Shown: positions 1-7,932 of the stretch, one piece after another
How positions within the stretch are numbered: the stretch's first letter is position 1
Layout of the letters: each line of letters opens with the position of its first letter
Source: Cyanobacteria bacterium SIG27
GTDB taxonomy: Bacteria > Cyanobacteriota > Vampirovibrionia > Gastranaerophilales > Gastranaerophilaceae
Reading direction: 5' to 3'
DNA length: 57,328 nt
Assembly: GCA_015152565.1 (NCBI GenBank)
Contig: SUTT01000009.1
Location: 1 to 57,328, forward strand
The notes under the pieces: model-generated
Told to the model about the DNA's origin: nothing
What the model saw: only the letters and a program-made list of their open reading frames with translations
The model's database searches: none
Made by a program: the position numbers and the translations under genes

Positions 1-37
1 AGAGAAAAACACGGCTTGATTGAATGTTAGTTTCTTC

Positions 38-179
38 TTTTTTAAATTTTTATCTACTCAAAAAACAGTCGAGAGCTTGTAATTAAGCTAATCTCATACA
101 AAATAAGTATCAAACCAAAACTCAACAAAAAGTCACAAGCTCTCTCCGATTTTTGATGTGATGATAAAAATTTAAAAAA
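38..179. repeat. Long imperfect inverted repeat (MITE-like or large hairpin)
   Basis: A perfect 17-bp inverted repeat (38-54 with 163-179) encloses a second one (71-80 GAGAGCTTGT with 135-144 ACAAGCTCTC). Weaker complementarity continues toward the centre, so the segment could fold into one hairpin of about 140 nt. It encodes nothing. It could be a small non-autonomous mobile element or a structured RNA. No target-site duplication is obvious. Confidence 0.5.
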
Positions 180-212
180 GGATTATTGAAATATTAATTA
201 ATTCTTTTGCAC

Positions 213-294
213 GTGCACTTAGTGAAAAATAGTTGCGTGAGGTATGTCTGAGCGAAGCGAGTTGCCGTAAGCAACTATTTTGAGCTTAGTGCAC
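213..294. repeat. Inverted repeat with 24-bp imperfect arms
   Basis: The arms are 213-236 and 271-294. Both begin GTGCACT when read inward and end in TAGTTGC, with a few internal mismatches. The 34-bp centre contains TGAGCGAAGCGAG. This looks like a dispersed palindromic element. It lies well beyond the terminator of the minus-strand gene, so it is not needed to terminate that gene. Confidence 0.5.
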
Positions 295-340
295 CACTAG
301 TAACTAACAACAAAGCAAGCCCTGTTTTCTTTTCTTTTTG

Positions 341-393
341 CTTCATTTTTCTTTTCTTTGGTGGGCGATTAAAAAAAGAAAAGAAAAATGAAG
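341..393. repeat. Perfect 19-bp inverted repeat
   Basis: A purine-rich/pyrimidine-rich arm at 341-359 is matched base for base by its reverse complement at 375-393, separated by 15 bp. A purine-only strand facing a pyrimidine-only strand is unusual next to ordinary terminators. No coding function is seen. Confidence 0.6.
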
Positions 394-456
394 AAGTCTG
401 AAAGACTTGAAAAAAGATATATTTAATTTTGTATAAAATAATACATTTTATACAAA
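394..456. repeat. Two short palindromes between repeat tract and terminator
   Basis: AAGTCT-GAA-AGACTT at 394-408 is a small perfect hairpin. TTTGTATAAAA (428-438) pairs with TTTTATACAAA (446-456) around 7 nt. Both lie just beyond the terminator of the prepilin-like gene and complete an unbroken run of inverted repeats over the first 500 bases. Confidence 0.45.
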
Positions 457-478
457 AAAAGGAGAGGTTGCCCTCTCC
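454..478 (-). terminator. Rho-independent terminator of first prepilin-like gene
   Basis: On the minus strand GGAGAGG-gcaa-CCTCTCC (478-461) is followed by seven T (460-454), about 30 nt after the stop codon. The same stem ends the paralogous gene at 24125-24152. Between stop and stem the two loci share an identical 23-nt stretch (minus 506-484 and plus 24098-24120). Confidence 0.85.
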
Positions 479-507
479 AACACGATTTAAAAAATAACAT
501 GAAAAAA

Positions 508-3012
508 CTATTTTATAGGCACCGTGTATGATATACATCTTGCTGCAAATGCCCAATTTTGAGCAGTAGCACCAGGAACACCGATAGTTGTCGCATTTTC
601 TAATCGATATAAATATGTACCCTCGACAGTCCAATGAGCACTAGGCCAACATTCGTTACTTTGTGCTCCCGGGCAACTTGTGCTTCTATGCGTACAAACA
701 AGTTGTTTGGAATTAGTTGAAGTATCTGCACAAACATTTAACCCATTTTCATCTAAAGAAAATATTTCCCTAAAATTATCAATATTATTGTTATAGTGGT
801 GTGCCCAGCTATATGCAGTGTTATAGTCAGGCAGCTGCCAATGATGGTGTTTTGTACCAAGTGGGTTCCAAAAAACGCAAGAATAATGTGCTGCATGGTA
901 TCCCATAACAGGTCTTTCGCATGGATTACCTCTGTCATTAACAGTATAATCGCACGATTTTCCTGTTTGTCCTGTCCAGATACAATTAGAACTGGCGCAA
1001 GTTTCACCCACTTGCACAATTTGCACTCCATAATAAGGGGAGGTTGAAAGAGTTCTTGGTAGTGGAGGACCACCCGGCATGCCAACATCATGTTTTGTTA
1101 CGCAAAGATTCTTGTTGATTGTACCATTATATTTTCTTGGAATAAATAAAGCATTAAAAGGATCACAATCAGCTTGCTTTGTAGGTTCACCATAAACTTC
1201 AATGTTTCTCTTAGTGTTTTTTACTGCAAAATTTGAACTTTTACTGCCTGTAAAATTTTTTGGCAGAGAATCTATAACGCATCTTCCAGAAAATGCATAC
1301 AAAGGATTAAAAGTACCAATATTTGTAGTTGATGCAAGTACTTGCAAGCCACTTGTAGCAGACCAAAGGTCAAAAGGGTGGCAGTTATTTAAATCTCCAG
1401 TGCCATAGGCTGCGCCTTTGCATCCGCCAAAATTTGTAGCGCATTGCACTTCATAAATAGACATGGATGAATCGGTTGGCCATTGAGCGCATAACTGAAG
1501 CCCATTTTGTCCTTTTTTCCTAGAAATTGTAGAAATATTATTTTTCCAACCCGTAATTTCATTATTTGTTGGAAGTCTCCATCCGCTAATTTTATACCCA
1601 TTTACATCAGGTTGCCAATTTTTACAGCTAATACTTGCAGCTCCTCTTTGACAAACCGTTCTATTACAGCCAGAATAGAAAGAACCGTATTCGTCTTCTT
1701 CTGTACAACTTGCAGATGTTCTACCCAACCAACAACAAAGAGCATTAGCTTCATTTGTTCCAGCGCTCGTTACGGGGCAAGTTCCAAGAACAACGCTTTT
1801 TACACTTGCGTCTAAAGGTGGACCTCCAGGGTCACCGATATTATATTTCGTAACGCACAATCCCTTTCCTCCGCTTCCATTATAGGAAGCTGGCACATAT
1901 AAAGCATTAAACGGGTTGCAATCTTCTTGAGAAGTTATACTTCTTGTTGCATTATTACTGCAATTTGCGCCATCATTTATTAACTCATATCCGCTTTTAC
2001 AAGCAAGACATTTACCGTCATAACACATTGAACAATTTTCAATATCATTACACGCAGCAGATACAACCGCGGCTTCTTCTTCGCAATCTCCGGCTTCACT
2101 TAAATTATATCCATCTTTACATACTACACACTTATCGGTTGCACATAATGCGCAATTTACATCAATATCTGCGCAATCGTTTTTGTATATGCTACCGCTT
2201 GAACCAGTTTGAGTAGCTTCTGAAAGCTTAAGAATGACCACACCCGAGCCACCAACCGCACCATGACCTCCGCCCCAAGCTCCAGCGCCTCCACCGTCTC
2301 CGGTGTTAGCGCTTCCAGCCGTTCCGCTCTTACCTTGACTTGCAGTAGCACCAGAGCCACCTCCGCTAGTTGAACAACTATCGTAAGCATCTCCACCGCC
2401 ACCGCCATAGTAACTACCATCATACAATGTTCCAGCCTTACAGCTATATGATGAACTGCTGCACGCACCAGCTCCACCAGCACCACCAGAAGCTGTTCTA
2501 TCTTTAAATTTTGTTGTGCCGCCAGCTCCGCCACCATTAGAGCACCCTCCAGCATTGCCAGTGCCTCTTGAACCACCAGCACCAACAACCACATCAATAT
2601 TTTCATTAGCTGTGATATTTAAACTTGTTTCGGTTACTCCACCACCAGCGCCGCCATAACCGCCGCCTTGATTAGCGGTAGAACCACCGCCACCGCCTCC
2701 GCCTCCACCAACAAGAAAGATTTTAGCTTTAGCATTACAATCGATTTTAAAAGTGCCACTTGATTTAAGAATGAATTTTCTTGTGTCATCAGCTTCCATA
2801 GATTCAGTGTATGTGCCATTGTATTCAACCGTACAATCTTCAATCGGCACATTTGTATTTTCATTATTCAAACCACCGCCACTTCCACCACCGATGATTG
2901 TGATACCTGCACTAGATAGTTTTTTAGTTATCACAGGAGCAAGGGCTGCTGTGATGAGGGATACTATGATTAGAGCCACCAATATTTCAACAAGAGAAAA
3001 AGCTTTTTTCAT
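508..3012 (-). CDS. Giant prepilin-like Gly-rich/Cys-rich surface protein (834 aa)
   Basis: This is a large protein with a type IV prepilin-type N-terminus. After Met-Lys-Lys-Ala comes FSLVE and a roughly 20-residue hydrophobic helix, the class-3 signal cut before Phe and methylated by prepilin peptidase. The rest is far larger than a pilin. Residues ~100-265 are glycine-rich with long Gly runs. Residues ~280-350 hold Cys-X2-Cys repeats of the 'NCALC..KCVVC' type, resembling furin/VSP-like modules. Two related C-terminal domains (~360-600 and ~620-834) each start near 'DC(N/D)PFNAL' and carry 'GGPPL' and 'W(R/Q)LP' motifs, like DUF1566/Fib_succ_major domains. The start is secure: AAAGG lies 7 nt before the ATG. 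It is divergent from an XRE regulator. Its paralogue at 21571-24096 has one C-terminal domain and more Cys repeats. A surface adhesin or minor-pilin role is inferred. Confidence 0.8.
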   Translation of the reverse strand: MKKAFSLVEILVALIIVSLITAALAPVITKKLSSAGITIIGGGSGGGLNNENTNVPIEDCTVEYNGTYTESMEADDTRKFILKSSGTFKIDCNAKAKIFLVGGGGGGGGGSTANQGGGYGGAGGGVTETSLNITANENIDVVVGAGGSRGTGNAGGCSNGGGAGGTTKFKDRTASGGAGGAGACSSSSYSCKAGTLYDGSYYGGGGGDAYDSCSTSGGGSGATASQGKSGTAGSANTGDGGGAGAWGGGHGAVGGSGVVILKLSEATQTGSSGSIYKNDCADIDVNCALCATDKCVVCKDGYNLSEAGDCEEEAAVVSAACNDIENCSMCYDGKCLACKSGYELINDGANCSNNATRSITSQEDCNPFNALYVPASYNGSGGKGLCVTKYNIGDPGGPPLDASVKSVVLGTCPVTSAGTNEANALCCWLGRTSASCTEEDEYGSFYSGCNRTVCQRGAASISCKNWQPDVNGYKISGWRLPTNNEITGWKNNISTISRKKGQNGLQLCAQWPTDSSMSIYEVQCATNFGGCKGAAYGTGDLNNCHPFDLWSATSGLQVLASTTNIGTFNPLYAFSGRCVIDSLPKNFTGSKSSNFAVKNTKRNIEVYGEPTKQADCDPFNALFIPRKYNGTINKNLCVTKHDVGMPGGPPLPRTLSTSPYYGVQIVQVGETCASSNCIWTGQTGKSCDYTVNDRGNPCERPVMGYHAAHYSCVFWNPLGTKHHHWQLPDYNTAYSWAHHYNNNIDNFREIFSLDENGLNVCADTSTNSKQLVCTHRSTSCPGAQSNECWPSAHWTVEGTYLYRLENATTIGVPGATAQNWAFAARCISYTVPIK

Positions 3013-3051
3013 GTAACTACCTTTGTAAAACTTCTAAAAATTATTAAAATT

Positions 3052-3085
3052 TTATGTATTACATAATATTATCCATGTTTAACAT
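3052..3085. promoter_or_regulatory. Candidate operators in divergent XRE/prepilin-like intergenic region
   Basis: TTATGTATTACATAA (3052-3066) is a 15-bp palindrome with a single central base. ATGTTTAACAT (3075-3085) is an 11-bp palindrome one helical turn further on. Both lie in the 153-bp gap between the two divergent starts, where an autoregulating XRE repressor would be expected to bind. The assignment to the adjacent regulator is inferred. Confidence 0.5.
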
Positions 3086-3165
3086 AATAAATCAAGAATT
3101 TTATGTTGTTTTGCTTAATTAAAAAAAACAAAAAAATATTTCATAATTTACAAAAAGGATGAATT

Positions 3166-3483
3166 ATGAATATTAAAAAACACTTGGGTAAAAGACTACA
3201 AGAAATCAGAAAGCATAAAAAATTAACTCAAGAACAAGTTGCAGAATTTGTTGGCATAGAAACTTCAAGCATAAGCAACATTGAAAATGGAAAGTACTAT
3301 CCAAGCGCTGAAAATTTAGATAAAATCCTAAAAATTTTAGATGTTCAACCAAGCGAAATTTTTGCTTTTGAAAGCTCAATTTGTGATGAAAAAATGATAG
3401 AAGAAATGCTAGAAGATATAAAAAAAGACAAAAAGCTAGCAAAATTAATTTATAAATTTTATTTGAGCGTAAAATTTTTATAA
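3166..3483 (+). CDS. XRE-family HTH transcriptional regulator (105 aa)
   Basis: Residues ~7-65 form a Cro/C1-type helix-turn-helix: 'LGKRLQEIRKHKKLTQEQVA' precedes 'TSSISNIENGK' in the recognition helix, then the usual 'P(S)...L.KIL' segment. The ~40-residue C-terminal tail is charged and helical, possibly for dimerisation. AAGGATGA lies just upstream of the ATG. It is transcribed away from the giant prepilin-like gene across a palindrome-containing gap, so local control of that gene and of itself is the natural inference. The same arrangement recurs at 21189-24096. Its 3' end faces yqeK 11 bp away. Confidence 0.85.
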   Translation: MNIKKHLGKRLQEIRKHKKLTQEQVAEFVGIETSSISNIENGKYYPSAENLDKILKILDVQPSEIFAFESSICDEKMIEEMLEDIKKDKKLAKLIYKFYLSVKFL

Positions 3484-3494
3484 AAATTTTCTCG

Positions 3495-4106
3495 CTAAGA
3501 ATCTTCTTCTAATAATTCTCCGACTTGTTGCTGAAGTTCATTATAAACATCAATAGTGTTTGAGCAAATATAATATTTTTTTGTAACCAATTTTTTTATC
3601 GTTTCACAAAAACATTTTAAAAGTGCCAAATTAAGCCCAATTAAACCTTTATTTTTTTCAATTAATTTCCAGATTTTTTTAGTATAGATTTTATCTCTTG
3701 TGTTTGGTTCGATTTTATCTGCCAAAAAAATTATTTTATCAAAAATTGTCATATTGGTTTTACCAATTGTATGATTTCGAACTGCTGAGATGATTTCAGG
3801 GTCATCAATTTCAAATTCTTTTTGAACTAAATAAGCTCCAACTATCGCATGGAAAGTTTTTGGATTTTTTAGTTCAGTTTTATCAAACCCTGTTTTAATT
3901 TCTTCGTTAATCACATTCAAAAGTTCAGAATCATCAAAGTTTTTAGCACAATCATGAACTAAACCCGCTAAATATGCTTTTTCTTCATCTTGATTAAAAA
4001 GTTTAGCTAAAGTTTGAGCAGCTTCAGCAGCGCCCAAAGAATGATGATATCTTTTAGCTGATAAATTTTCTTCCAGCCACGTTTTTATATAGTCTATTGT
4101 TTTCAA
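3495..4106 (-). CDS. yqeK: YqeK-like HD-domain diadenosine tetraphosphatase
   Basis: This is an HD-superfamily phosphohydrolase of the YqeK type, which cleaves Ap4A symmetrically to ADP. Visible motifs are the first metal His in 'YHHSLG' (residues 20-25), the HD pair in 'VHDCAKN' (H51, D52), 'HAIVGA', 'RNHTIG' and 'FLADKIEPNTRD'. At 203 aa it is close to family length. The start is TTG at 4106, lying inside the end of nadD (53-bp overlap); no upstream ATG fits the family N-terminus. The nadD-yqeK pairing is common in many bacteria and supports both calls. Confidence 0.88.
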   Translation of the reverse strand: MKTIDYIKTWLEENLSAKRYHHSLGAAEAAQTLAKLFNQDEEKAYLAGLVHDCAKNFDDSELLNVINEEIKTGFDKTELKNPKTFHAIVGAYLVQKEFEIDDPEIISAVRNHTIGKTNMTIFDKIIFLADKIEPNTRDKIYTKKIWKLIEKNKGLIGLNLALLKCFCETIKKLVTKKYYICSNTIDVYNELQQQVGELLEEDS

Positions 4107-4665
4107 TGTATTCCTTCACTTCTTTAGTTGTTAATCCGGCTATATCGTAATTATTTTCTACCATATTTCTTATCATACTAGATGAAACATCAAGAAAATC
4201 AATATTCATAACTTCAAAGCTATAACCTTTATTTTTAAAATATTTAAAAGCAGCACTACCCATTATTTGACCATTTTGAAATTTTCTTGGAATTACGATA
4301 AAGTTAATCATTTCTCTTAATTTTTCAGGCTCTCTCCAGCTTTCAAGCTTAAAAAATTGGTCATAACCTATTATAAAATTAATTTTTTGATTGCTATTTT
4401 GCTCATATAATTTTTCAATTGTTCGATAAGTATAGCTTGGTACTTTTAAATGTAGTTCGATATCTGAAACATTTTCTTCTCCAACAGCTAATTTTGCCAT
4501 TTCAAGTCTATTTTTATAGCTTGCTAAACCCTCAATTTTATGAGGAGGCATATAACTAGGAACAAAAATAACTTTACTAAAACCCGCAAGTTCTTTCACT
4601 TTCCTTGCGATTTCAACGTGCCCTAAATGAATTGGGTTAAATGTTCCAAAAAAATAACATTCCAT
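4054..4665 (-). CDS. nadD: Nicotinate-nucleotide adenylyltransferase
   Basis: NadD converts nicotinate mononucleotide and ATP to deamido-NAD. The nucleotidyltransferase signature is 'GTFNPIHLGH' (residues 7-16, with the (H/T)xGH pair H13 and H16). It is followed by 'PSYMPPHK' and by C-terminal 'VSSSMIRN', equivalent to the ISSTxIR motif. Its 203 aa match the family. It shares a short divergent promoter region with rqcH and overlaps yqeK downstream. The ATG has no Shine-Dalgarno; TATAAT lies 10 bp upstream, implying a very short 5' UTR. NadE, the next enzyme in the pathway, is at 10592. Confidence 0.92.
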   Translation of the reverse strand: MECYFFGTFNPIHLGHVEIARKVKELAGFSKVIFVPSYMPPHKIEGLASYKNRLEMAKLAVGEENVSDIELHLKVPSYTYRTIEKLYEQNSNQKINFIIGYDQFFKLESWREPEKLREMINFIVIPRKFQNGQIMGSAAFKYFKNKGYSFEVMNIDFLDVSSSMIRNMVENNYDIAGLTTKEVKEYIENNRLYKNVAGRKFIS

Positions 4666-4698
4666 ATTAACTAATATTATATTACAATAATTTTTATC
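4666..4698. promoter_or_regulatory. Compact divergent promoter for nadD and rqcH
   Basis: Only 33 bp separate the two start codons. Minus strand: TATAAT ends 10 nt before the nadD ATG. Plus strand: TACAAT (4683-4688) ends 10 nt before the rqcH ATG. Neither gene has a Shine-Dalgarno, so both mRNAs would have leaders of only a few bases. The -35 boxes are weak. Confidence 0.4.
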
Positions 4699-6261
4699 AT
4701 GAAAGCATTGGACTCTTTAACTTTACAATATTTTTACCAAGAAAATTACGATTTTATTAATGGTGCAATTGTTCAAAAAATTCAATTGCCAACAAGACAT
4801 GAAATCATTTTAAACATTAGAAACCTAAACAATAATTGCGCTCAAAATAAAAAACTATACATAAACATCAACCCAAAATACCCTCATATTTGTTTCATTG
4901 ATGAAAAAACAACAAAACTAAGAGATATTGAAATCCCGATTAAACCTCCCATGTTTTGTATGCAATTAAGAAAATATTTAAACGGTTCAAAAATTAAAGA
5001 TTTTAAAATTGTAAAATACGAAAGAATATTAGAGCTTTATTTTGATTATTTTGACGAAATCGGCTCGTTAACTAGAATTTGTTTAGCTTTAGAATTTATG
5101 GGCAAACACTCAAACATAATTCTTTATAATGCAACAAATAAAACAATAATTGGTGCAATGCATAATATTTCAGCTGATAAAAGCTCAATTAGAGAAATTT
5201 ATGGCGGAATAAATTACATCTATCCTCCATTAAAAGAAAAACTAGATATTTTAAATGTTAGCTATTCAACATTTTTTGAAATAGCAAAAAACAAAGATAT
5301 AAAGCTAATTTCAAATAATTTTTATTATTTTAATCAATCGCTTTTAGAAAACATTTTTGAAAAATATGATAATTTAGAAGACGCTTTTAAATTTATGCAA
5401 GAGCTTCAAAATGGCACTTGCACCAGTTTTATTGCAGATTTTTGGAATGGAAATACGATAAATTCTGCACTAGATAACTATTTTTCAGCTTTGATGTTTG
5501 ATGAGATTTTAAAAAACAAAAAAACAAAATTAAAAAAATATTTATTAAACGATATTAAAAAATTATCAAAAATAGCTTCTGTTGTTCCCGATAACTCAAA
5601 AGCGGATAAATACAAAGAAAATGCTGATTTAATTATGAGCTATTTGTACTATCCTGATGGATTAAAAGAATATAATATTGAGCTTGATGAAACTCTTGAT
5701 TTAAACCAAAATGCGCAAAAATATTATCAAATGTATAAAAAAGCTCGTGCAACTTTTGAGCATTCACTTAAGAGAAATAGAGAAGCAAAAGAAAAACTTG
5801 AATATTTAGAAAGCATTGTTTTTAATATCGAAAATGCGCTCAACTTTGACGAACTAAAAGAAATTAAAAACGAAATAATTGACCTTGGCTATATTCAAGA
5901 TAAAAAAGAAAAAATTGAAAGTAATATCGAAAAAGTTGAATATAAAGGTTTTGAAATTTATATTGGTAAAAATAATAAGCAAAACGACTTTTTAATTTCA
6001 AAAATCGCACAAAGCGAAGATTTATGGTTTCATGGGTATAATTTTCCATCAAGCCATGTTATTTTAAAAATTCCTAATAATAAAAAAGAGCCAAGTGCTG
6101 ATGTTTTAGAGTATTGCGCAAAATTAACCAAGCAAAATTCTAAAGCCAAAGATGGCGGCAAAGCCTCAATTATTATGACAAAAAGAAAAAATCTTAAAAA
6201 ACCACCAAACACATATCTTGGTTATGTTACATATAAAAATGAAATAGAAATTGTTATTTAA
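4699..6261 (+). CDS. rqcH: RqcH/NFACT family ribosome quality-control protein
   Basis: RqcH (also annotated as FbpA-like fibronectin-binding protein) binds obstructed 50S subunits carrying peptidyl-tRNA and directs alanine tailing. The N-terminal NFACT-N domain covers roughly residues 1-320, with 'ALEFMGKHSNIIL' as a recognisable family motif. A charged helical segment (~330-410) fits the coiled-coil arms. The C-terminal NFACT-R domain has 'SEDLWFHGYNFPSSHVIL' and ends 'PPNTYLGYVTYKNE'. At 520 aa it is slightly shorter than typical 560-580 aa members. It is divergent from nadD, and a shared terminator separates it from infC. Confidence 0.88.
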   Translation: MKALDSLTLQYFYQENYDFINGAIVQKIQLPTRHEIILNIRNLNNNCAQNKKLYININPKYPHICFIDEKTTKLRDIEIPIKPPMFCMQLRKYLNGSKIKDFKIVKYERILELYFDYFDEIGSLTRICLALEFMGKHSNIILYNATNKTIIGAMHNISADKSSIREIYGGINYIYPPLKEKLDILNVSYSTFFEIAKNKDIKLISNNFYYFNQSLLENIFEKYDNLEDAFKFMQELQNGTCTSFIADFWNGNTINSALDNYFSALMFDEILKNKKTKLKKYLLNDIKKLSKIASVVPDNSKADKYKENADLIMSYLYYPDGLKEYNIELDETLDLNQNAQKYYQMYKKARATFEHSLKRNREAKEKLEYLESIVFNIENALNFDELKEIKNEIIDLGYIQDKKEKIESNIEKVEYKGFEIYIGKNNKQNDFLISKIAQSEDLWFHGYNFPSSHVILKIPNNKKEPSADVLEYCAKLTKQNSKAKDGGKASIIMTKRKNLKKPPNTYLGYVTYKNEIEIVI

Positions 6262-6286
6262 AAACCGAGGAATTTCCTCGGTTTTT
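6260..6286. terminator. Bidirectional terminator between rqcH and infC
   Basis: AAAAACCGAGG-aattt-CCTCGGTTTTT is an 11-bp perfect stem with an A-run on one side and a T-run on the other. It can end transcription from both convergent genes and overlaps the rqcH stop codon. Confidence 0.9.
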
Positions 6287-6291
6287 AAAGT

Positions 6292-6822
6292 CTATTTTGA
6301 TGTTGGAGCTAAAATCATTACAACGTTTCTTCCCTCAATCATCGGTTTCTTTTCGATAATTACTGAACCTTCTTCAAATTCTCCTTGGAATTTATTGATT
6401 AGATCCATTGCAAGGTGAGAATGCTGCATTTCACGCCCTCTTAGCATAACAACAACTTTTACTTTGTTGCCCGAAGATAAAAACTTTTTAGCTGCTTTCA
6501 AACGAACTTCATAGTCATGAACATCGATTTTATAGCGCATTTTAACTTCTTTAATATCAACAGTGTGTTGTTTTTTCTTTGCTTCTTTAGCTCTTTTTTC
6601 TGATTCGTATTTATATTTGCCCCAATCAAGGATTTTTGCAACCGGTGGAGCTTGATTAGCAGATACAACAACCAAATCTAAATCTCTTTCTTTTGCCATT
6701 TGAAGGGCTTTGGCTGTTGGGATTGTACCGTGGTTTACACCTTCATCATCAATTAATCTAACTTCTTTGGCTCTGATTCTTTCATTTAATAACTCATTCT
6801 GAGTTCGATTATCTCTACTAAT
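6292..6822 (-). CDS. infC: Translation initiation factor IF-3 with AUU start
   Basis: IF-3 binds the 30S subunit, prevents 50S joining and discriminates against non-canonical start codons. Extending upstream of the first in-frame ATG (6699) gives a continuous IF-3 N-domain beginning I-S-R-D-N-R-T-Q-N-E, read from ATT at 6822. AGGAG (6835-6831) sits 8 nt before it. The resulting 176 aa match normal IF-3 length; an ATG start at 6699 would delete the N-domain. The C-domain contains 'KVVVMLRGREMQH'. In E. coli the AUU start is the basis of IF-3 autoregulation, which probably applies here. No rpmI/rplT follows; the downstream neighbour is convergent. Confidence 0.93.
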   Translation of the reverse strand: MSRDNRTQNELLNERIRAKEVRLIDDEGVNHGTIPTAKALQMAKERDLDLVVVSANQAPPVAKILDWGKYKYESEKRAKEAKKKQHTVDIKEVKMRYKIDVHDYEVRLKAAKKFLSSGNKVKVVVMLRGREMQHSHLAMDLINKFQGEFEEGSVIIEKKPMIEGRNVVMILAPTSK

Positions 6823-6854
6823 GGTTTTATCTCCTATTATCTGCTACATTTTTA

Positions 6855-6883
6855 TTTATACCACAGTCGTTTTATTTTGTAAA
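6855..6883 (-). promoter_or_regulatory. Sigma-70-type promoter of infC
   Basis: On the minus strand TTTACA (6883-6878), a 17-bp spacer and TATAAA (6860-6855) stand about 35 bp before the AUU start. It begins only 14 bp downstream of the mtnA stop, so infC can be transcribed independently of mtnA. Confidence 0.7.
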
Positions 6884-6896
6884 AGCGGTATTTCAT

Positions 6897-7922
6897 TTAT
6901 TCAAATAGTTTATGTATCTCACTTGGCTTAAATATGCCATATTCTGTTATAATTCCTGTAATTAATTCAGCCGGAGTTACGTCAAACCCCGGGTTAATGA
7001 CATTTACTTTATCGGTACAAATTGGTTTATCGTTTACTATTGTAACTTCTTCTTTGTTTCTCAATTCAATTACAATTTCATCTCCGCTTTTAATAGATGG
7101 GTCAATTGTTGATTTTGGGGCTGCAATGTAAAATGGGATATTGTGATATTTTGCAGCAATTGCAACCATATATGTTCCGATTTTATTTGCACTATCTCCA
7201 TTTAGAGCAATTCTATCCGCACCAACAACAACAACATCAATCATACCTTTTTTCATAAAGTAAGCGCCCATACCATCAGTGATTAGGGTTGTATCAATGC
7301 CATCTCTTGTTAATTCGTATGTTGTAATTCTAGCCCCTTGCCCACGAGGACGAGTTTCATCAGCAAAAACTTTAATTGTTGGGTCATTTTTAAATGCGCT
7401 TCTAACAACACCCAATGCTGTGCCATATCCAACAGTAGCAAGCGCTCCAGCGTTACAGTGAGTTTGAATAGTTGCACCTTTTGGGATAATTGTTGCACCA
7501 AAATCACCAATTTTTTTGTTAATTTCAATATCTTCATTTTCAAGTTTTATTGCGTTTTCAATTAACAATTCAATAATTTCATCTGGAGTTTTTGAAGAAT
7601 TTTTTTCTAAAATTTCTAATTGTTCTTTAATTGCCCAAGCTAAATTAACTGCTGTTGGGCGAGAAGAGTTGATATAATCAGCAATGCGTTTAACTTCTTC
7701 AATAAAATTAGCTTTTTCTTTTGATTCAATTGCAGCTAAACAAACTCCGTGTGCTCCTGCTATGCCAATTGCTGGAGCGCCACGGACAATCATTGTTTTA
7801 ATAGCGTCATACATATCAGATGATGTTTTAATATCAACTTTTTTATGTTCATAAGGTATAACCAATTGGTCAACCATTCTTGAGCAATTTTCTTCTTTAA
7901 TCCATTCGATTGTTTTTTCCAT
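6897..7922 (-). CDS. mtnA: S-methyl-5-thioribose-1-phosphate isomerase
   Basis: MtnA interconverts methylthioribose-1-phosphate and methylthioribulose-1-phosphate in methionine salvage. It belongs to the eIF-2B-like isomerase family: 'GAPAIGIAGAHG', 'THCNAGALAT' with the catalytic Cys (C156), 'ADETRPRGQGARIT' and 'GADRIALNGD' with the catalytic Asp (D236). I place the start at ATG 7922 (341 aa) because AAGGA lies 8 nt upstream. A TTG at 7943 would overlap the preceding gene and has no better ribosome site. No other salvage gene is in the window, but a probable speE, whose product releases methylthioadenosine, ends at 57215. Confidence 0.92.
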   Translation of the reverse strand: MEKTIEWIKEENCSRMVDQLVIPYEHKKVDIKTSSDMYDAIKTMIVRGAPAIGIAGAHGVCLAAIESKEKANFIEEVKRIADYINSSRPTAVNLAWAIKEQLEILEKNSSKTPDEIIELLIENAIKLENEDIEINKKIGDFGATIIPKGATIQTHCNAGALATVGYGTALGVVRSAFKNDPTIKVFADETRPRGQGARITTYELTRDGIDTTLITDGMGAYFMKKGMIDVVVVGADRIALNGDSANKIGTYMVAIAAKYHNIPFYIAAPKSTIDPSIKSGDEIVIELRNKEEVTIVNDKPICTDKVNVINPGFDVTPAELITGIITEYGIFKPSEIHKLFE

Positions 7923-7932
7923 TTTTATATCC

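Noticed and set aside
38-179. Possible tracrRNA or CRISPR-related structure
   Set aside because: There is a hairpin but no repeat-spacer array, no Cas gene and no repeated anti-repeat elsewhere in the window.
275-634. A 119-codon minus-strand open frame across the repeat tract into the prepilin-like gene
   Set aside because: It overlaps a well-supported gene in another frame and consists of low-complexity repeat translation with no ribosome site.
2157-2864. Long open frames on both strands inside the Gly-rich parts of the prepilin-like genes (also 21933-22659)
   Set aside because: GC-rich glycine codons suppress stops in all frames; these are shadows with no start signals and biased composition.
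6699-6699. ATG as the infC start
   Set aside because: It would remove most of the conserved IF-3 N-domain, and the AUU at 6822 has a proper Shine-Dalgarno.
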